The position numbers were made by a program, and so were the translations under genes. The notes under the pieces are model-generated. The model did no database searches and was not told where the DNA came from. It was given only the letters and a program-made list of their open reading frames with translations. Below are positions 8,891-17,372 of a stretch of 64,000 bases of DNA, piece by piece. The stretch is from contig CALLHY010000013.1 of the NCBI GenBank assembly GCA_938009275.1, forward strand, positions 32,747 to 96,746, given 5' to 3'. Source of the DNA: an uncultured bacterium. Its GTDB lineage: Bacteria > Cloacimonadota > Cloacimonadia > Cloacimonadales > Cloacimonadaceae. Position 1 is the stretch's first letter, and every line of letters begins with the position of its first letter.

Positions 8891-10483
8891 GTGGCAAAAT
8901 ACATCTTCGTGATGGGCGGTGTGCTATCTTCTTTGGGAAAAGGAATTGCCACCGCCTCCATAGGCTTGTTACTGAAGTCAATGGGCTATAAAGTTGTTCT
9001 GCAAAAGTTTGACCCATACTTGAATGTAGACCCTGGTACAATGAGTCCCTACCAACATGGTGAGGTTTTTGTTACCGATGATGGTGCGGAAACTGATTTG
9101 GATTTGGGACACTATGAAAGGTATGTAGATGAAGCCTTAAGCAGGAATTCGAGTTGCTCTGCGGGTCAGATATATGAAAGCGTTATCCAAAACGAACGCA
9201 AAGGGGTGTACTTGGGAAAAACAGTGCAGGTCATCCCTCACGTAACTAACGAGATCAAGCGGCGCATACAAAGGCTTTCTGATAATTATGATATTGTAAT
9301 TACCGAGATTGGTGGCACAGTGGGCGACATTGAAAGCTTACCCTTTGTAGAAGCAATCAGACAATTACGTTTAGACCTTGGGCAAGAGAACACCCTATAC
9401 ATCTTACTAACCTATGTTCCATACATCAAGTCTGCTGGCGAGCTGAAAACCAAGCCTTCTCAACATAGTGCATATAAGCTTCGCGAAATTGGTATTCAGC
9501 CCGACATCCTGCTCTGTAGATCTGAGAAGCAATTCGATGAAGATATATATGGCAAAATAGCCTTGTTCACAAACGTTCAGCGTAGCCATGTAATAAATGC
9601 CATTGACGTTAAGTGCGTTTATGAAGTTCCCTTAACATTCCAGAAAGCCAATCTACCAAACATAATCTGCAAGCACTTTGGCTTGGATTGCAAAGATATG
9701 AATCTGGATGCCTGGCACCGGTTTCTTGCCAACAGACAAGAAGCAGAAGAATCGGTAACTATTGCCGTGTGCGGTAAGTATGTAAAACATCAGGATGCAT
9801 ACAAGAGCATCGAAGAATCACTTACACATGCCGCCGCATCAGTTAAAAGGAAACTGAAGATTAAATGGGTAGATTCTGAGCGTAACTTCAAGGATACCGA
9901 TTTGGATAGAGAGTTAGCGGGAATTGATGGAATATTGATCCCCGGCGGTTTTGGCGTTCGTGGTATTGATGGCAAGATTAGCATTGCAGGTTATGCCCGT
10001 ACTCACAACATTCCTTTCTTTGGTATTTGCCTTGGTATGCAGGTTGCAGTTATTGAATGCGCTCGTAACCTATGCAATCTAAAGGGAGCTAATAGTAGCG
10101 AGTTTGACGATAGAAGTCAGCATCCCGTTATCCACTTGATGGAAGATCAGTTATATATAGACAAGGTTGGCGGATCGATGCGTTTGGGTGCATACCCATG
10201 TAATTTAGCAGAAGGCAGCATCGCTGCTCAGGCTTATCAGTCATTATCCATAAGTGAGCGGCATCGCCATCGATACGAGTTTAACAATGCATACCGAAGT
10301 CAACTGGAATCTGCAGGCGTACGACTAAGCGGTTTATCATTGGATGGACTCCTGGTGGAAGTAATAGAACTCCCGAGCAACAGATTCTATGTGGGTGTTC
10401 AATTCCATCCTGAGTTTAAAAGCAGGCCCAACAAGCCGCATCCGCTGTTTGTGAAGTTCGTTGCTACCTCAGCCAGACTCTAA
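8891..10483 (+). CDS. pyrG: CTP synthase
   Basis: PyrG makes CTP from UTP, ATP and glutamine-derived ammonia. The N-terminal synthetase domain begins with GGVLSSLGKGIATASIG and shows GGTVGDIESLPF. The C-terminal glutamine amidotransferase domain has the oxyanion strip GGFGVRG, nucleophile Cys380 in FFGICLGMQ, and the His-Glu pair in VQFHPEFKSRP. Length (530 aa) is normal. The start is GTG at 8891 behind AAGGAGCATAATA. It is the last gene of the thiolase-aminotransferase unit and is followed by a terminator hairpin. Confidence 0.97.
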   Translation: MAKYIFVMGGVLSSLGKGIATASIGLLLKSMGYKVVLQKFDPYLNVDPGTMSPYQHGEVFVTDDGAETDLDLGHYERYVDEALSRNSSCSAGQIYESVIQNERKGVYLGKTVQVIPHVTNEIKRRIQRLSDNYDIVITEIGGTVGDIESLPFVEAIRQLRLDLGQENTLYILLTYVPYIKSAGELKTKPSQHSAYKLREIGIQPDILLCRSEKQFDEDIYGKIALFTNVQRSHVINAIDVKCVYEVPLTFQKANLPNIICKHFGLDCKDMNLDAWHRFLANRQEAEESVTIAVCGKYVKHQDAYKSIEESLTHAAASVKRKLKIKWVDSERNFKDTDLDRELAGIDGILIPGGFGVRGIDGKISIAGYARTHNIPFFGICLGMQVAVIECARNLCNLKGANSSEFDDRSQHPVIHLMEDQLYIDKVGGSMRLGAYPCNLAEGSIAAQAYQSLSISERHRHRYEFNNAYRSQLESAGVRLSGLSLDGLLVEVIELPSNRFYVGVQFHPEFKSRPNKPHPLFVKFVATSARL

Positions 10484-10507
10484 GCAATTAACCAACTTTC
10501 TTTATAC

Positions 10508-10545
10508 ATGGAGCTTCTGCTTAGGCTGAAGCTCCATTTCTATAA
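10508..10545 (+). terminator. Intrinsic terminator after pyrG
   Basis: A perfect 10-bp stem (ATGGAGCTTC at 10508-10517 with GAAGCTCCAT at 10528-10537) and 10-base loop lie 25 bp after the pyrG stop. The tail TTCTATAAT is only moderately T-rich. Confidence 0.7.
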
Positions 10546-10990
10546 TAGCAAATCCAATATTGGCTTGTAAGTGTTTTGTATGCGTATCTGCATTTTATAT
10601 AATCACTGCTGGAATCCACTTAATAATCATCACTATAAAAATCGGTATTCACGGTATTCACTCTGGATTTCTGTGCGGTTTTGTGCAGCTCTTCTGTGAA
10701 AGTTTCACTTCTGTTTCACTTCCTCTGCTAATATCACAACGATACCTCATATCCTAAACTAATCCCAGATCATGTTCGGGTAAATCCCTCGTGATTCCCT
10801 CGTCCCACCTCGGAATCACCCGGGAATCACGAGGGCTTCATGAGGCATTACTCCCAGATACGAGGGATAGCTCAGTTGATTACCCATTATTACCTGTAGT
10901 TGGTCTGCAATTGTGCGTCTTAGGCTAAGGAAATAATTCCTCGACAAAAAAAGCGTGTTATAGAAAATGCCATCTCTAAACAGAATAAAG
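10546..10990. other. Non-coding gap with inverted repeat (pyrG to ABC transporter)
   Basis: No convincing gene is seen in this stretch. It contains short direct repeats (GTATTCAC twice near 10643-10660; TTTCACTTC twice near 10704-10722) and a perfect 14-bp inverted repeat, CCCTCGTGATTCCC at 10786-10799 with its complement at 10822-10835. Another CGAGGGA follows at 10861. The promoter for the exporter genes should lie in its last 80 bases. Confidence 0.6.
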
Positions 10991-11003
10991 GTTTGGAGTA
11001 ATA

Positions 11004-11771
11004 ATGATAAATGTGATGAACCTTAGCAAAGAGTTTCCCAAAAAGGATGGAACAGTATTTAAGGCGGTTGACGATATCTCGTTTGAAGCCAGGGATGCAG
11101 AGATAGTTTGCCTATTGGGTGTGAACGGAGCAGGTAAAACAACCACCATGCGTATCCTCTCCACAGTATTCAAACCCACTTCGGGAACGGCAGAGATTCA
11201 AGGATTCAATATACTCAGTCAAGCTCAACAGGTAAGAGAAAATCTTGGCTTTTTAACCGGTGATACGGGACTATACAATAGATTACGCGGATCAGAATTT
11301 ATTCGCTACTTCGGCAGGCTCTATTCTGTACCCGAAAAGACCATTGATGAACGCATAAAGGAAATGGCTGATCTCTTGGACATGCATGACTTTCTGGACA
11401 AGAAAATTGAGTTTATGTCCACCGGTATGAAGCAGAAAGTATCAATAGTTCGCTCCATCATTCATGATCCGCCGGTTATGATATTTGACGAACCCACCTC
11501 GGGATTGGATATCTTAACCGCACGAAACATAGTGTCTTTTATCCGCCAATGCAAACAGCGCGGTAAGTGCGTGCTATTCTCCACCCACATTATGCGTGAG
11601 GCAGAAAGATTGGCAGATAGAGTGGTGATGATTCATAAGGGGAAAGTGCTGGCTAATGGAAGCTTGGAAGAGCTAAGGCAACAATCCAATCAAACAGATT
11701 TGGACGACATATTTGTGCACTTCGTAAACCAATTTACCGATGAAGCGGAGGTTTTGGCTCATGAATTTTAG
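11004..11771 (+). CDS. ABC-2 exporter ATP-binding protein (NatA-like)
   Basis: This is the ATPase of an ABC-2 type exporter. Walker A is GVNGAGKTTT, the signature is the variant MSTGMKQKVSI in place of LSGGQ (common in the NatA group), and Walker B is VMIFDEPTSGLD with the switch His in STHIMREAERLADR. Length is 255 aa. The ATG at 11004 follows TTTGGAGTAATA. The last 11 bases overlap the permease gene, so the two are translated together. By family comparison it may export sodium, drugs or lipids; the sequence does not specify a cargo. Confidence 0.9.
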   Translation: MINVMNLSKEFPKKDGTVFKAVDDISFEARDAEIVCLLGVNGAGKTTTMRILSTVFKPTSGTAEIQGFNILSQAQQVRENLGFLTGDTGLYNRLRGSEFIRYFGRLYSVPEKTIDERIKEMADLLDMHDFLDKKIEFMSTGMKQKVSIVRSIIHDPPVMIFDEPTSGLDILTARNIVSFIRQCKQRGKCVLFSTHIMREAERLADRVVMIHKGKVLANGSLEELRQQSNQTDLDDIFVHFVNQFTDEAEVLAHEF

Positions 11772-13749
11772 AAAAGTTGGCGTAGTTTTCCGCAAAGAAC
11801 TACTGGAAGTATTGCGCGATAAGCGCACTCTGTTCGCTACTCTAATTCTGCCGGTGCTATTGTATCCGCTGCTTATTGTTGGCTTTAATTCTATTATGAC
11901 AAGACAAACCGAAGTGCTTCAAGAACAGGGTGCAACCATTGCGGTGATGGATAGCACGAACAACGATGTTTCTCGCAAACTAGTGGCTGATATGAGCAGG
12001 ATAGAAAACTATACTTTTGTCCCATATAGTGCTTCTACTGCTAAGCTATATGATGAGAAAGACATCCAGGCAGTTGTTAGCATACGTGATTCCGTCGGTA
12101 TTGATGGAACTCAATTTTATAAAGTATATATTCAGTACGATAAGTCGAAAGATAAAGGGCGCATAGTATTCGACAAACTGAAGAGCAGTATTTCTGAAAC
12201 TGAAAAGGGGATTCAGAAAGCTCAGCTCGCTAAATCGGGCATGAATCCTGAATTCATGGAGTTGGTAAGTGTACGTGAAAGAGATACCTCCACCGCTCAG
12301 AAGAAGATGGGTATGCTATTGGGGATGTTTTTGCCTTACATAATGATAATCATGCTCTTAACAGGTGCATCCACGGTTGCAGCGGATTTGGTAGCCGGAG
12401 AAAAGGAACGCAGAACGCTGGAAACCCTGCTTGTATCGTCCGCTGCCAGACAAGAGCTGGTATTTGGTAAGTATCTAACGATTATTACTCTGGCGATGGT
12501 GAATGTGATTGTAAATCTATTCAGTATCAGCTTTTCCCTAAAGTTCATGCTTGCCAATGCTGCTGCGGATATGTCTGGTGTACAAATGCCAATAAGCGCA
12601 ATCATCATCTTGCTTGCAGCCATGATTCCCCTGGCTACATTCTTCGCAGCACTATTACTATCTATATCCACCTTCAGCCGCAACATGAAGGAAGCGCGCA
12701 CCTATGAGCAACCAATTTTGTGGGTGGCAATGATGATGGCTATGATAAGTTTCCTGCCAGCAGTAGAAATGAATAACTTAATGGCATTGATACCAGTGGT
12801 GAACATCGCTTTGCTATTCAAAGCAGTTATGATTAACGAATATGCAGTTTCTCATCTACTTATAACAATCGGAAGCACGCTGCTGTTAGATGTTCTGGCT
12901 GTTTGGGCTACTATAAAGCTCTTTACTACAGAATCTGTGCTATTCCGCTCGGAAGATGATGGGGGTAGCATAAAAGCGGTTCACCAAAACAAACGCAATT
13001 TCTTTAATCCCTATTATGGTCTGGTTTATTTCTCTATTGCACTTATTGTAATGTATTACCTTGGTTCCTATTGGCAGATTAAAGACCTTATGGCAGGCTT
13101 GCAAAAGACTCAACTGCTTATTATAGCATTACCAGTATGGATTATCTTACGCGTACTAAAGCTAAAAGAGAAAGATATTCTGCGCTTAAAAGCCCCTAAG
13201 ATAAAGGAAGCATTGCTGATACCATTTATAGCCATACCAGCAGCTGTCATTGTCTCCATTGTTTCGCAGTTAATAAACTTGGTGTTCCCCTTTCCGCCTA
13301 AATACATCGAAGTGATGTCTAAGCTGTTTACTATGGATGCGTCGTTATTCAAAGTGTTCATTGTGATGTCGGTTCTTCCTGGCTTTTGTGAAGAGTATAT
13401 GTTTCGTGGTTTTATGATGCGTTTTTTTGAAAAGTATGGCGATAGAATGGCAGTACTCATAAGCGCATTACTGTTTGCGGCATTCCACCTTGATCCCTTC
13501 CGCTTCCTTCCAGTGTTTCTACTTGGATTGTTACTGGGATATCTAACCATTAGGTCAGGATCGATTGTTAATAGCATGCTTTCTCATACGATAAATAATG
13601 GTATGGCTCTGGTAATAGTTACCTATGGCGATACGAGTTGGTTAAAGCCATTCATTAGCAGCAGCGAATCACTTCGCTTTTGGTTGTTGTTACCCGCCGC
13701 GGCCATCCTGTTTGCCGCCTTGTACCTGTTTCATAAAGTTACATCTTAA
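11761..13749 (+). CDS. ABC-2 permease fused to CPBP intramembrane protease (NatB-like)
   Basis: The N-terminal part (about 1-400) is an ABC-2 permease: an initial membrane helix near 25-42, a large extracytoplasmic loop to about 185, then a bundle of five or so helices with the coupling motif AGEKERRTLETLL. The C-terminal part (about 430-662) is a CPBP/Abi-type membrane metalloprotease with EEYMFRG (E544, E545, R549), His576 in FAAFHLDPF and His609 in SMLSHTINN, all expected catalytic residues. The ATG at 11761 is chosen because GGAGG lies nine bases upstream; an in-frame ATG at 11740 has no such site. Such permease-CPBP fusions are known in other bacteria, where the protease role is unclear. 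Its partner ATPase is immediately upstream. Confidence 0.88.
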   Translation: MNFRKVGVVFRKELLEVLRDKRTLFATLILPVLLYPLLIVGFNSIMTRQTEVLQEQGATIAVMDSTNNDVSRKLVADMSRIENYTFVPYSASTAKLYDEKDIQAVVSIRDSVGIDGTQFYKVYIQYDKSKDKGRIVFDKLKSSISETEKGIQKAQLAKSGMNPEFMELVSVRERDTSTAQKKMGMLLGMFLPYIMIIMLLTGASTVAADLVAGEKERRTLETLLVSSAARQELVFGKYLTIITLAMVNVIVNLFSISFSLKFMLANAAADMSGVQMPISAIIILLAAMIPLATFFAALLLSISTFSRNMKEARTYEQPILWVAMMMAMISFLPAVEMNNLMALIPVVNIALLFKAVMINEYAVSHLLITIGSTLLLDVLAVWATIKLFTTESVLFRSEDDGGSIKAVHQNKRNFFNPYYGLVYFSIALIVMYYLGSYWQIKDLMAGLQKTQLLIIALPVWIILRVLKLKEKDILRLKAPKIKEALLIPFIAIPAAVIVSIVSQLINLVFPFPPKYIEVMSKLFTMDASLFKVFIVMSVLPGFCEEYMFRGFMMRFFEKYGDRMAVLISALLFAAFHLDPFRFLPVFLLGLLLGYLTIRSGSIVNSMLSHTINNGMALVIVTYGDTSWLKPFISSSESLRFWLLLPAAAILFAALYLFHKVTS

Positions 13750-13761
13750 AGGAGTTTGTAA

Positions 13762-15597
13762 ATGTGCGGAATAGTTGGATACATTGGAACTAAGAATGCC
13801 CTGCCCATAGTTGTAGAAGCGTTAAAACGCCTGGAATACCGCGGATATGACAGCTCTGGTTGTGCACTTATTCATGAAAACGAGCTCCAGGTATATAAGC
13901 GTCAGGGTAAAATCATTGAACTGGAACGCAGTCTTCCAGAGCCAAACAAGTGCAGCGGAAATATCGCCATAGCTCATACACGCTGGGCTACCCATGGAGA
14001 GCCAAATGAAGTAAATGCACATCCTCATACTGATTGCAAGCATGATATTGCCGTTGTTCATAATGGCATAATTGAAAACTACAAGCTGCTGCGTGAAAGG
14101 CTTATTGAACTGGGGCATACCTTCGTTTCTGAAACCGACACAGAGGTAATCGCTCATCTTATCGAGCAATTCATGACCAGTGAAGCCTGCCTTGAAGATG
14201 CTGTTCGCGAAGCCATGAAACGCGTTGAAGGCACCTATGGGCTGGTTGTTTTGTCCAAGCATGAACCAGATAAACTGATAGCCGTGCGCAAAGGAAGTCC
14301 CTTGATAATTGGCATTAGTGATACCGAGCACTTTATCGCAAGTGATGTAAGCGCAATAGTTATTCATACCAAACGTGTTATATACTTGCAGGATAATGAA
14401 GTTTGCATTGTTAAATCCGATGGCTTTGAGATTACTACCTTGGATAAGCATAGTGTGAAGCCTCAGATATCGGTGGTAGATTGGGACATCTCTGCAATAG
14501 AAAAGGGTGAATTTAAACACTTCATGTTAAAAGAAATCTTCGAACAGCCCATTACAATTGGTAATGGCTTTCGCGGGCGGATAAATAACCAAATGGGCAC
14601 AGCCCGACTTGGGGGGCTTAATCTTCCCAGCTTTGAGTTAAGAAAGATTAAGCAGATACACCTGGTTGCCTGTGGCACTTCCTTTCATACTGCTTTAATT
14701 GGGAAGTACATTATTGAAGATATAGCCAGAATCCCGGTTCATGCTGAGTACGCATCTGAGTATCGCTATCGCAATCCATTGATACCAGAAGACACATTAG
14801 TGTTCGTAATCAGCCAGTCGGGTGAAACCGCAGATACATTAGCTGCCATGAGGGAAGCCAAAGCCAAAGGTGCCAGAGTTTTAGGCATTACTAATGTAGT
14901 AGGCTCCACTATAGCCCGCGAAAGTGATGGTGGCACGTATATACATGCAGGAAGCGAGATAGGAGTTGCTTCTACAAAAGCCTTTACTTCCCAGGTAACC
15001 ATAATGGTGCTGCTGGCTGTGCTGATGGGAAGAATGAATCACCTATCCCCAATCGATGGCATGGACTATATTAAAGAACTTGAAACCATTCCCGATAAAG
15101 TTAACTGCATCTTAAGTTTAAACGCCTGCATCCGAACAATTGCCGACAGTATTAAAGACTGCCCAAACGCTTTGTATTTAGGTAGGGGGGTAAACTTCCC
15201 TGTAGCACTGGAAGGGGCATTGAAATTAAAAGAGATATCTTACATTCATGCAGAAGGCTATCCTGCGGCAGAAATGAAGCATGGGCCAATCGCATTGATA
15301 GACGAAAACATGCCTGTGGTAGCCATTGCAACCAAAGACCCCTTGTATGATAAGATATATTCTAATCTCCAGGAAGTGAGAGCAAGGAAAGCAAGACTTA
15401 TTACGATTGCAACTGAAGGAGATACTGAGCTGGAAAAGATATCCGAACATGTGATATATATACCCGATACACTCACCAATCTGCAACCTCTGCTAACGGT
15501 TATTCCTTTGCAGTTGCTAGCGTATCACGTTGCTGATTTACGCGGATTTGATGTAGATCAACCACGTAATTTGGCTAAAAGCGTAACGGTGGAGTAA
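13762..15597 (+). CDS. glmS: Glutamine-fructose-6-phosphate aminotransferase (isomerizing)
   Basis: GlmS makes glucosamine-6-phosphate for cell-wall and LPS precursors. The N-terminal glutaminase domain starts with MCGIVGYIG, whose Cys becomes the N-terminal nucleophile, and contains HTRWATHGEP. Two SIS isomerase domains follow, with SQSGETADTL, STKAFTSQV and the C-terminal PRNLAKSVTVE ending that is highly typical. Length (611 aa) is normal. The start follows AAAGGAGTTTGTAA. No GlmS ribozyme-like structure was recognised in the short 12-bp leader. The stop overlaps the next start by one base (TAATG). Confidence 0.97.
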   Translation: MCGIVGYIGTKNALPIVVEALKRLEYRGYDSSGCALIHENELQVYKRQGKIIELERSLPEPNKCSGNIAIAHTRWATHGEPNEVNAHPHTDCKHDIAVVHNGIIENYKLLRERLIELGHTFVSETDTEVIAHLIEQFMTSEACLEDAVREAMKRVEGTYGLVVLSKHEPDKLIAVRKGSPLIIGISDTEHFIASDVSAIVIHTKRVIYLQDNEVCIVKSDGFEITTLDKHSVKPQISVVDWDISAIEKGEFKHFMLKEIFEQPITIGNGFRGRINNQMGTARLGGLNLPSFELRKIKQIHLVACGTSFHTALIGKYIIEDIARIPVHAEYASEYRYRNPLIPEDTLVFVISQSGETADTLAAMREAKAKGARVLGITNVVGSTIARESDGGTYIHAGSEIGVASTKAFTSQVTIMVLLAVLMGRMNHLSPIDGMDYIKELETIPDKVNCILSLNACIRTIADSIKDCPNALYLGRGVNFPVALEGALKLKEISYIHAEGYPAAEMKHGPIALIDENMPVVAIATKDPLYDKIYSNLQEVRARKARLITIATEGDTELEKISEHVIYIPDTLTNLQPLLTVIPLQLLAYHVADLRGFDVDQPRNLAKSVTVE

Positions 15598-15881
15598 TGC
15601 AGCAACGAAGCGTTTGTGGAGTAATCTGCGCAACTGATTGCCAGGCTTATTTTGAAGAATGTGAAGGATGCGTAAAGCTACAGGGCAAGGTTTCCTGGGC
15701 TGAGTATTATAACGATACATATTGCCCCATTTACAGGTGTGTGATGTCCAGGCAGCTAAGTTCATGTGCAGATTGCGGCTTGGCCCCTTGTGACGTTTGG
15801 TATGATACTCGTAATCCTGCTGCTTCGGATGATGAATTTGAAAAAGATATCAATTCTCGTTTGGTTAACCTGAGGAAGTAA
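15597..15881 (+). CDS. Small cysteine-rich DUF3795 protein
   Basis: A 94-residue soluble protein with ten cysteines arranged as CGVIC, DC, CEGC, CPIYRC and CADCGLAPC. This pattern matches DUF3795, a family of probable zinc- or metal-binding proteins widespread in anaerobes and of unknown function. It overlaps the glmS stop by one base, so expression is coupled, though a functional link to amino-sugar synthesis is not established. No signal peptide or membrane segment is present. The family call rests on the cysteine pattern. Confidence 0.75.
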   Translation: MQQRSVCGVICATDCQAYFEECEGCVKLQGKVSWAEYYNDTYCPIYRCVMSRQLSSCADCGLAPCDVWYDTRNPAASDDEFEKDINSRLVNLRK

Positions 15882-15906
15882 GAAACACTTGTCTACTTCA
15901 AACAAA

Positions 15907-15935
15907 AAGCCTGTCGGGACAAACCCAACAGGCTT
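15907..15935 (-). terminator. Intrinsic terminator of the 15954-17077 genes
   Basis: The stem AAGCCTGT (15907-15914) pairs with ACAGGCTT (15928-15935), extended by GGG/CCC inside. Read on the minus strand the hairpin is followed by TTTTTGTTT, a good U-tract, so it serves the minus-strand genes. It may also stop readthrough from the DUF3795 gene on the plus strand. Confidence 0.8.
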
Positions 15936-15953
15936 AATAGTATCAGTAAGATA

Positions 15954-16340
15954 TTACTCTTTCTCTTCGCTTTCTTCGGCTACCACTTCATCTTCTACTG
16001 CCTCAGCTTCAGGCTCGATTCCCTTAACATAAATGCTGATCTCAATTGAGTTCTTAGCCAGTTCAGGATAGAAGTCGTCTATATATTCTTGTATTGTGTT
16101 TTCGATGTCATTGTGTTTGTCCATCAGCTCTTGGCTGAAACCTAGCTTAATGTCCAAAGCATTCATCGTAGTGGTAATATTTTTTACCTCAGGTTTTTCT
16201 CCATATACGTTATTGAGGAATTCAGGGAGAGATTTCGTAAGCTTTACTGTGCCATTGATACGCTTGTATGTTTTTAGACCGTAATGTGCTGCAAACACTG
16301 TACCACCAACAACTAAGAGAGTTTTGAAGAACTTGTTCAT
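15954..16340 (-). CDS. Small membrane-anchored protein, function unknown
   Basis: The 128-residue product has one hydrophobic segment at about 5-22 (LLVVGGTVFAAHYGL), then a soluble domain, and ends in a strongly acidic Glu-rich tail. The N-terminal layout recalls YtxH-like or other single-pass stress proteins, but no family motif is certain. Its ATG follows GAGGTAAACA. It lies 20 bp downstream of an exported OB-fold protein gene with no terminator between, so both are probably on one transcript ended by the hairpin at 15907-15935. Confidence 0.65.
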   Translation of the reverse strand: MNKFFKTLLVVGGTVFAAHYGLKTYKRINGTVKLTKSLPEFLNNVYGEKPEVKNITTTMNALDIKLGFSQELMDKHNDIENTIQEYIDDFYPELAKNSIEISIYVKGIEPEAEAVEDEVVAEESEEKE

Positions 16341-16360
16341 TGTTTACCTCGATATGTATT

Positions 16361-17077
16361 TTACTTATATATGGATTTGATTCTTCCCCAGCTACGATTC
16401 TGCACAGATGTAGGCTGGCTTTTTACAACGTCATTTGTATTAATGGGGTTGAGGCTAAACTCACTGAAGTTAAACAGCACTATACCAGTGATGCTGGTAT
16501 AGGTACCACTTGAGTTCAGGTTCATAACTTCTTTATTTCCAAAGCTACCATTTTGAATTGAACAAACCCCTGATCCATCGGTAACGTTTATCCGATTCCT
16601 GGCACCTTTTTGGCCGATGCTGGTAGCATTCACAATTTTGGCATAAACGCCTTCATACGCTTCCGCTTCTTCAGCTCTGGTAAGCTGGCCGGTTGTTAAA
16701 ATCAGAGGTCTTGGAAGCATGGTTCCAGATTCAATGGTGCGTGTATCAGTGATATCGGTTAAACAGGTCATGCCAAATGTTTCAGAAACAACGCCACTAA
16801 CTAACACTCTATCACCGATTTTTACTCTATTATTCTTGTCTGCAACCATAATACCGCGCCAGGCACCGTTTAAGGGCTCATTGATGAAGTATCCGCCGTT
16901 ACGATAGTTAATAGCAGTAACAATACCATCCAGGCTTACTTGTTTGCCAAGATGACGGGATGGATAAGTACCATCACTACCAGGATTGGCAGTGAATTGA
17001 ATGTCATATATAGAGATAGCCCAAGCCCCTACTGAGAAGCTTGCTATCAGGCAAATCATTATGAGTAGCTTTTGCAT
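16361..17077 (-). CDS. Exported OB-fold protein (YhcR-type OB domain)
   Basis: Residues 1-20 form a signal peptide (hydrophobic LIMICLIASFSVGAWA). The rest matches the exported OB-fold type found at the N-terminus of YhcR-like nucleases and in DUF5689-like proteins: GKQVSLDGIVTAI, GGYFINEP, a GIMVAD strand, and GDRVLVSGVVSETFG. No nuclease catalytic domain is attached, so it is at most a binding module. The ATG follows AGAGGTGATGT. A plausible sigma-70 promoter lies just upstream. Binding partner and role are unknown. Confidence 0.7.
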   Translation of the reverse strand: MQKLLIMICLIASFSVGAWAISIYDIQFTANPGSDGTYPSRHLGKQVSLDGIVTAINYRNGGYFINEPLNGAWRGIMVADKNNRVKIGDRVLVSGVVSETFGMTCLTDITDTRTIESGTMLPRPLILTTGQLTRAEEAEAYEGVYAKIVNATSIGQKGARNRINVTDGSGVCSIQNGSFGNKEVMNLNSSGTYTSITGIVLFNFSEFSLNPINTNDVVKSQPTSVQNRSWGRIKSIYK

Positions 17078-17095
17078 ACATCACCTCTATGTGGC

Positions 17096-17123
17096 AATTT
17101 AATTACTCTCAGTATCTTGTCAA
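17096..17123 (-). promoter_or_regulatory. Candidate sigma-70 promoter for the OB-fold protein gene
   Basis: On the minus strand TTGACA (17118-17123) is followed after 16 bp by TAAATT (17096-17101), about 20 bases before the ATG at 17077. The short leader still holds AGAGGTG. Confidence 0.5.
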
Positions 17124-17250
17124 GATAAATCGTGCAATCATTTGCCGAATTATGCTTGCTTTGTAGCTCCATTTCAATACCTAATACTCAAAGCTAGATT
17201 AGATTAAATACGTCAATGTAACAAGCACTTTTAGTTCCCATTCACAGCCT

Positions 17251-17267
17251 ATTATGAGAACAGCACC
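17251..17267. repeat. 17-bp direct repeat, left copy (flanks the 925-aa gene)
   Basis: ATTATGAGAACAGCACC here is identical to bases 20364-20380, where it forms the last codons and stop of the ZIP transporter gene. The pair brackets the sorting-domain gene. The left copy lies in non-coding DNA. Confidence 0.7.
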
Positions 17268-17372
17268 TTCGCTCTTGAAGTACATATCGGTTCTTGGCCA
17301 ATCGCCTAGAATAGAAGTAACGATATGCATGTATCGAAACACATGAAACACAATATGTTGCTTCATAATATT

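Noticed and set aside
10560..10757. 65-codon hydrophobic frame in the pyrG gap
   Set aside because: No ribosome site, irregular composition and repeated fragments suggest chance in AT-rich non-coding DNA.
10855..10935. GATAGCTCAGTTGATTA resembles a tRNA D-arm
   Set aside because: No matching D-stem complement, no anticodon stem and no GGTTCGAATCC-type T-arm follow at the right distance.
13750..13761. GlmS ribozyme before glmS
   Set aside because: Only 12 bases separate glmS from the permease stop, too short for the roughly 150-base ribozyme.
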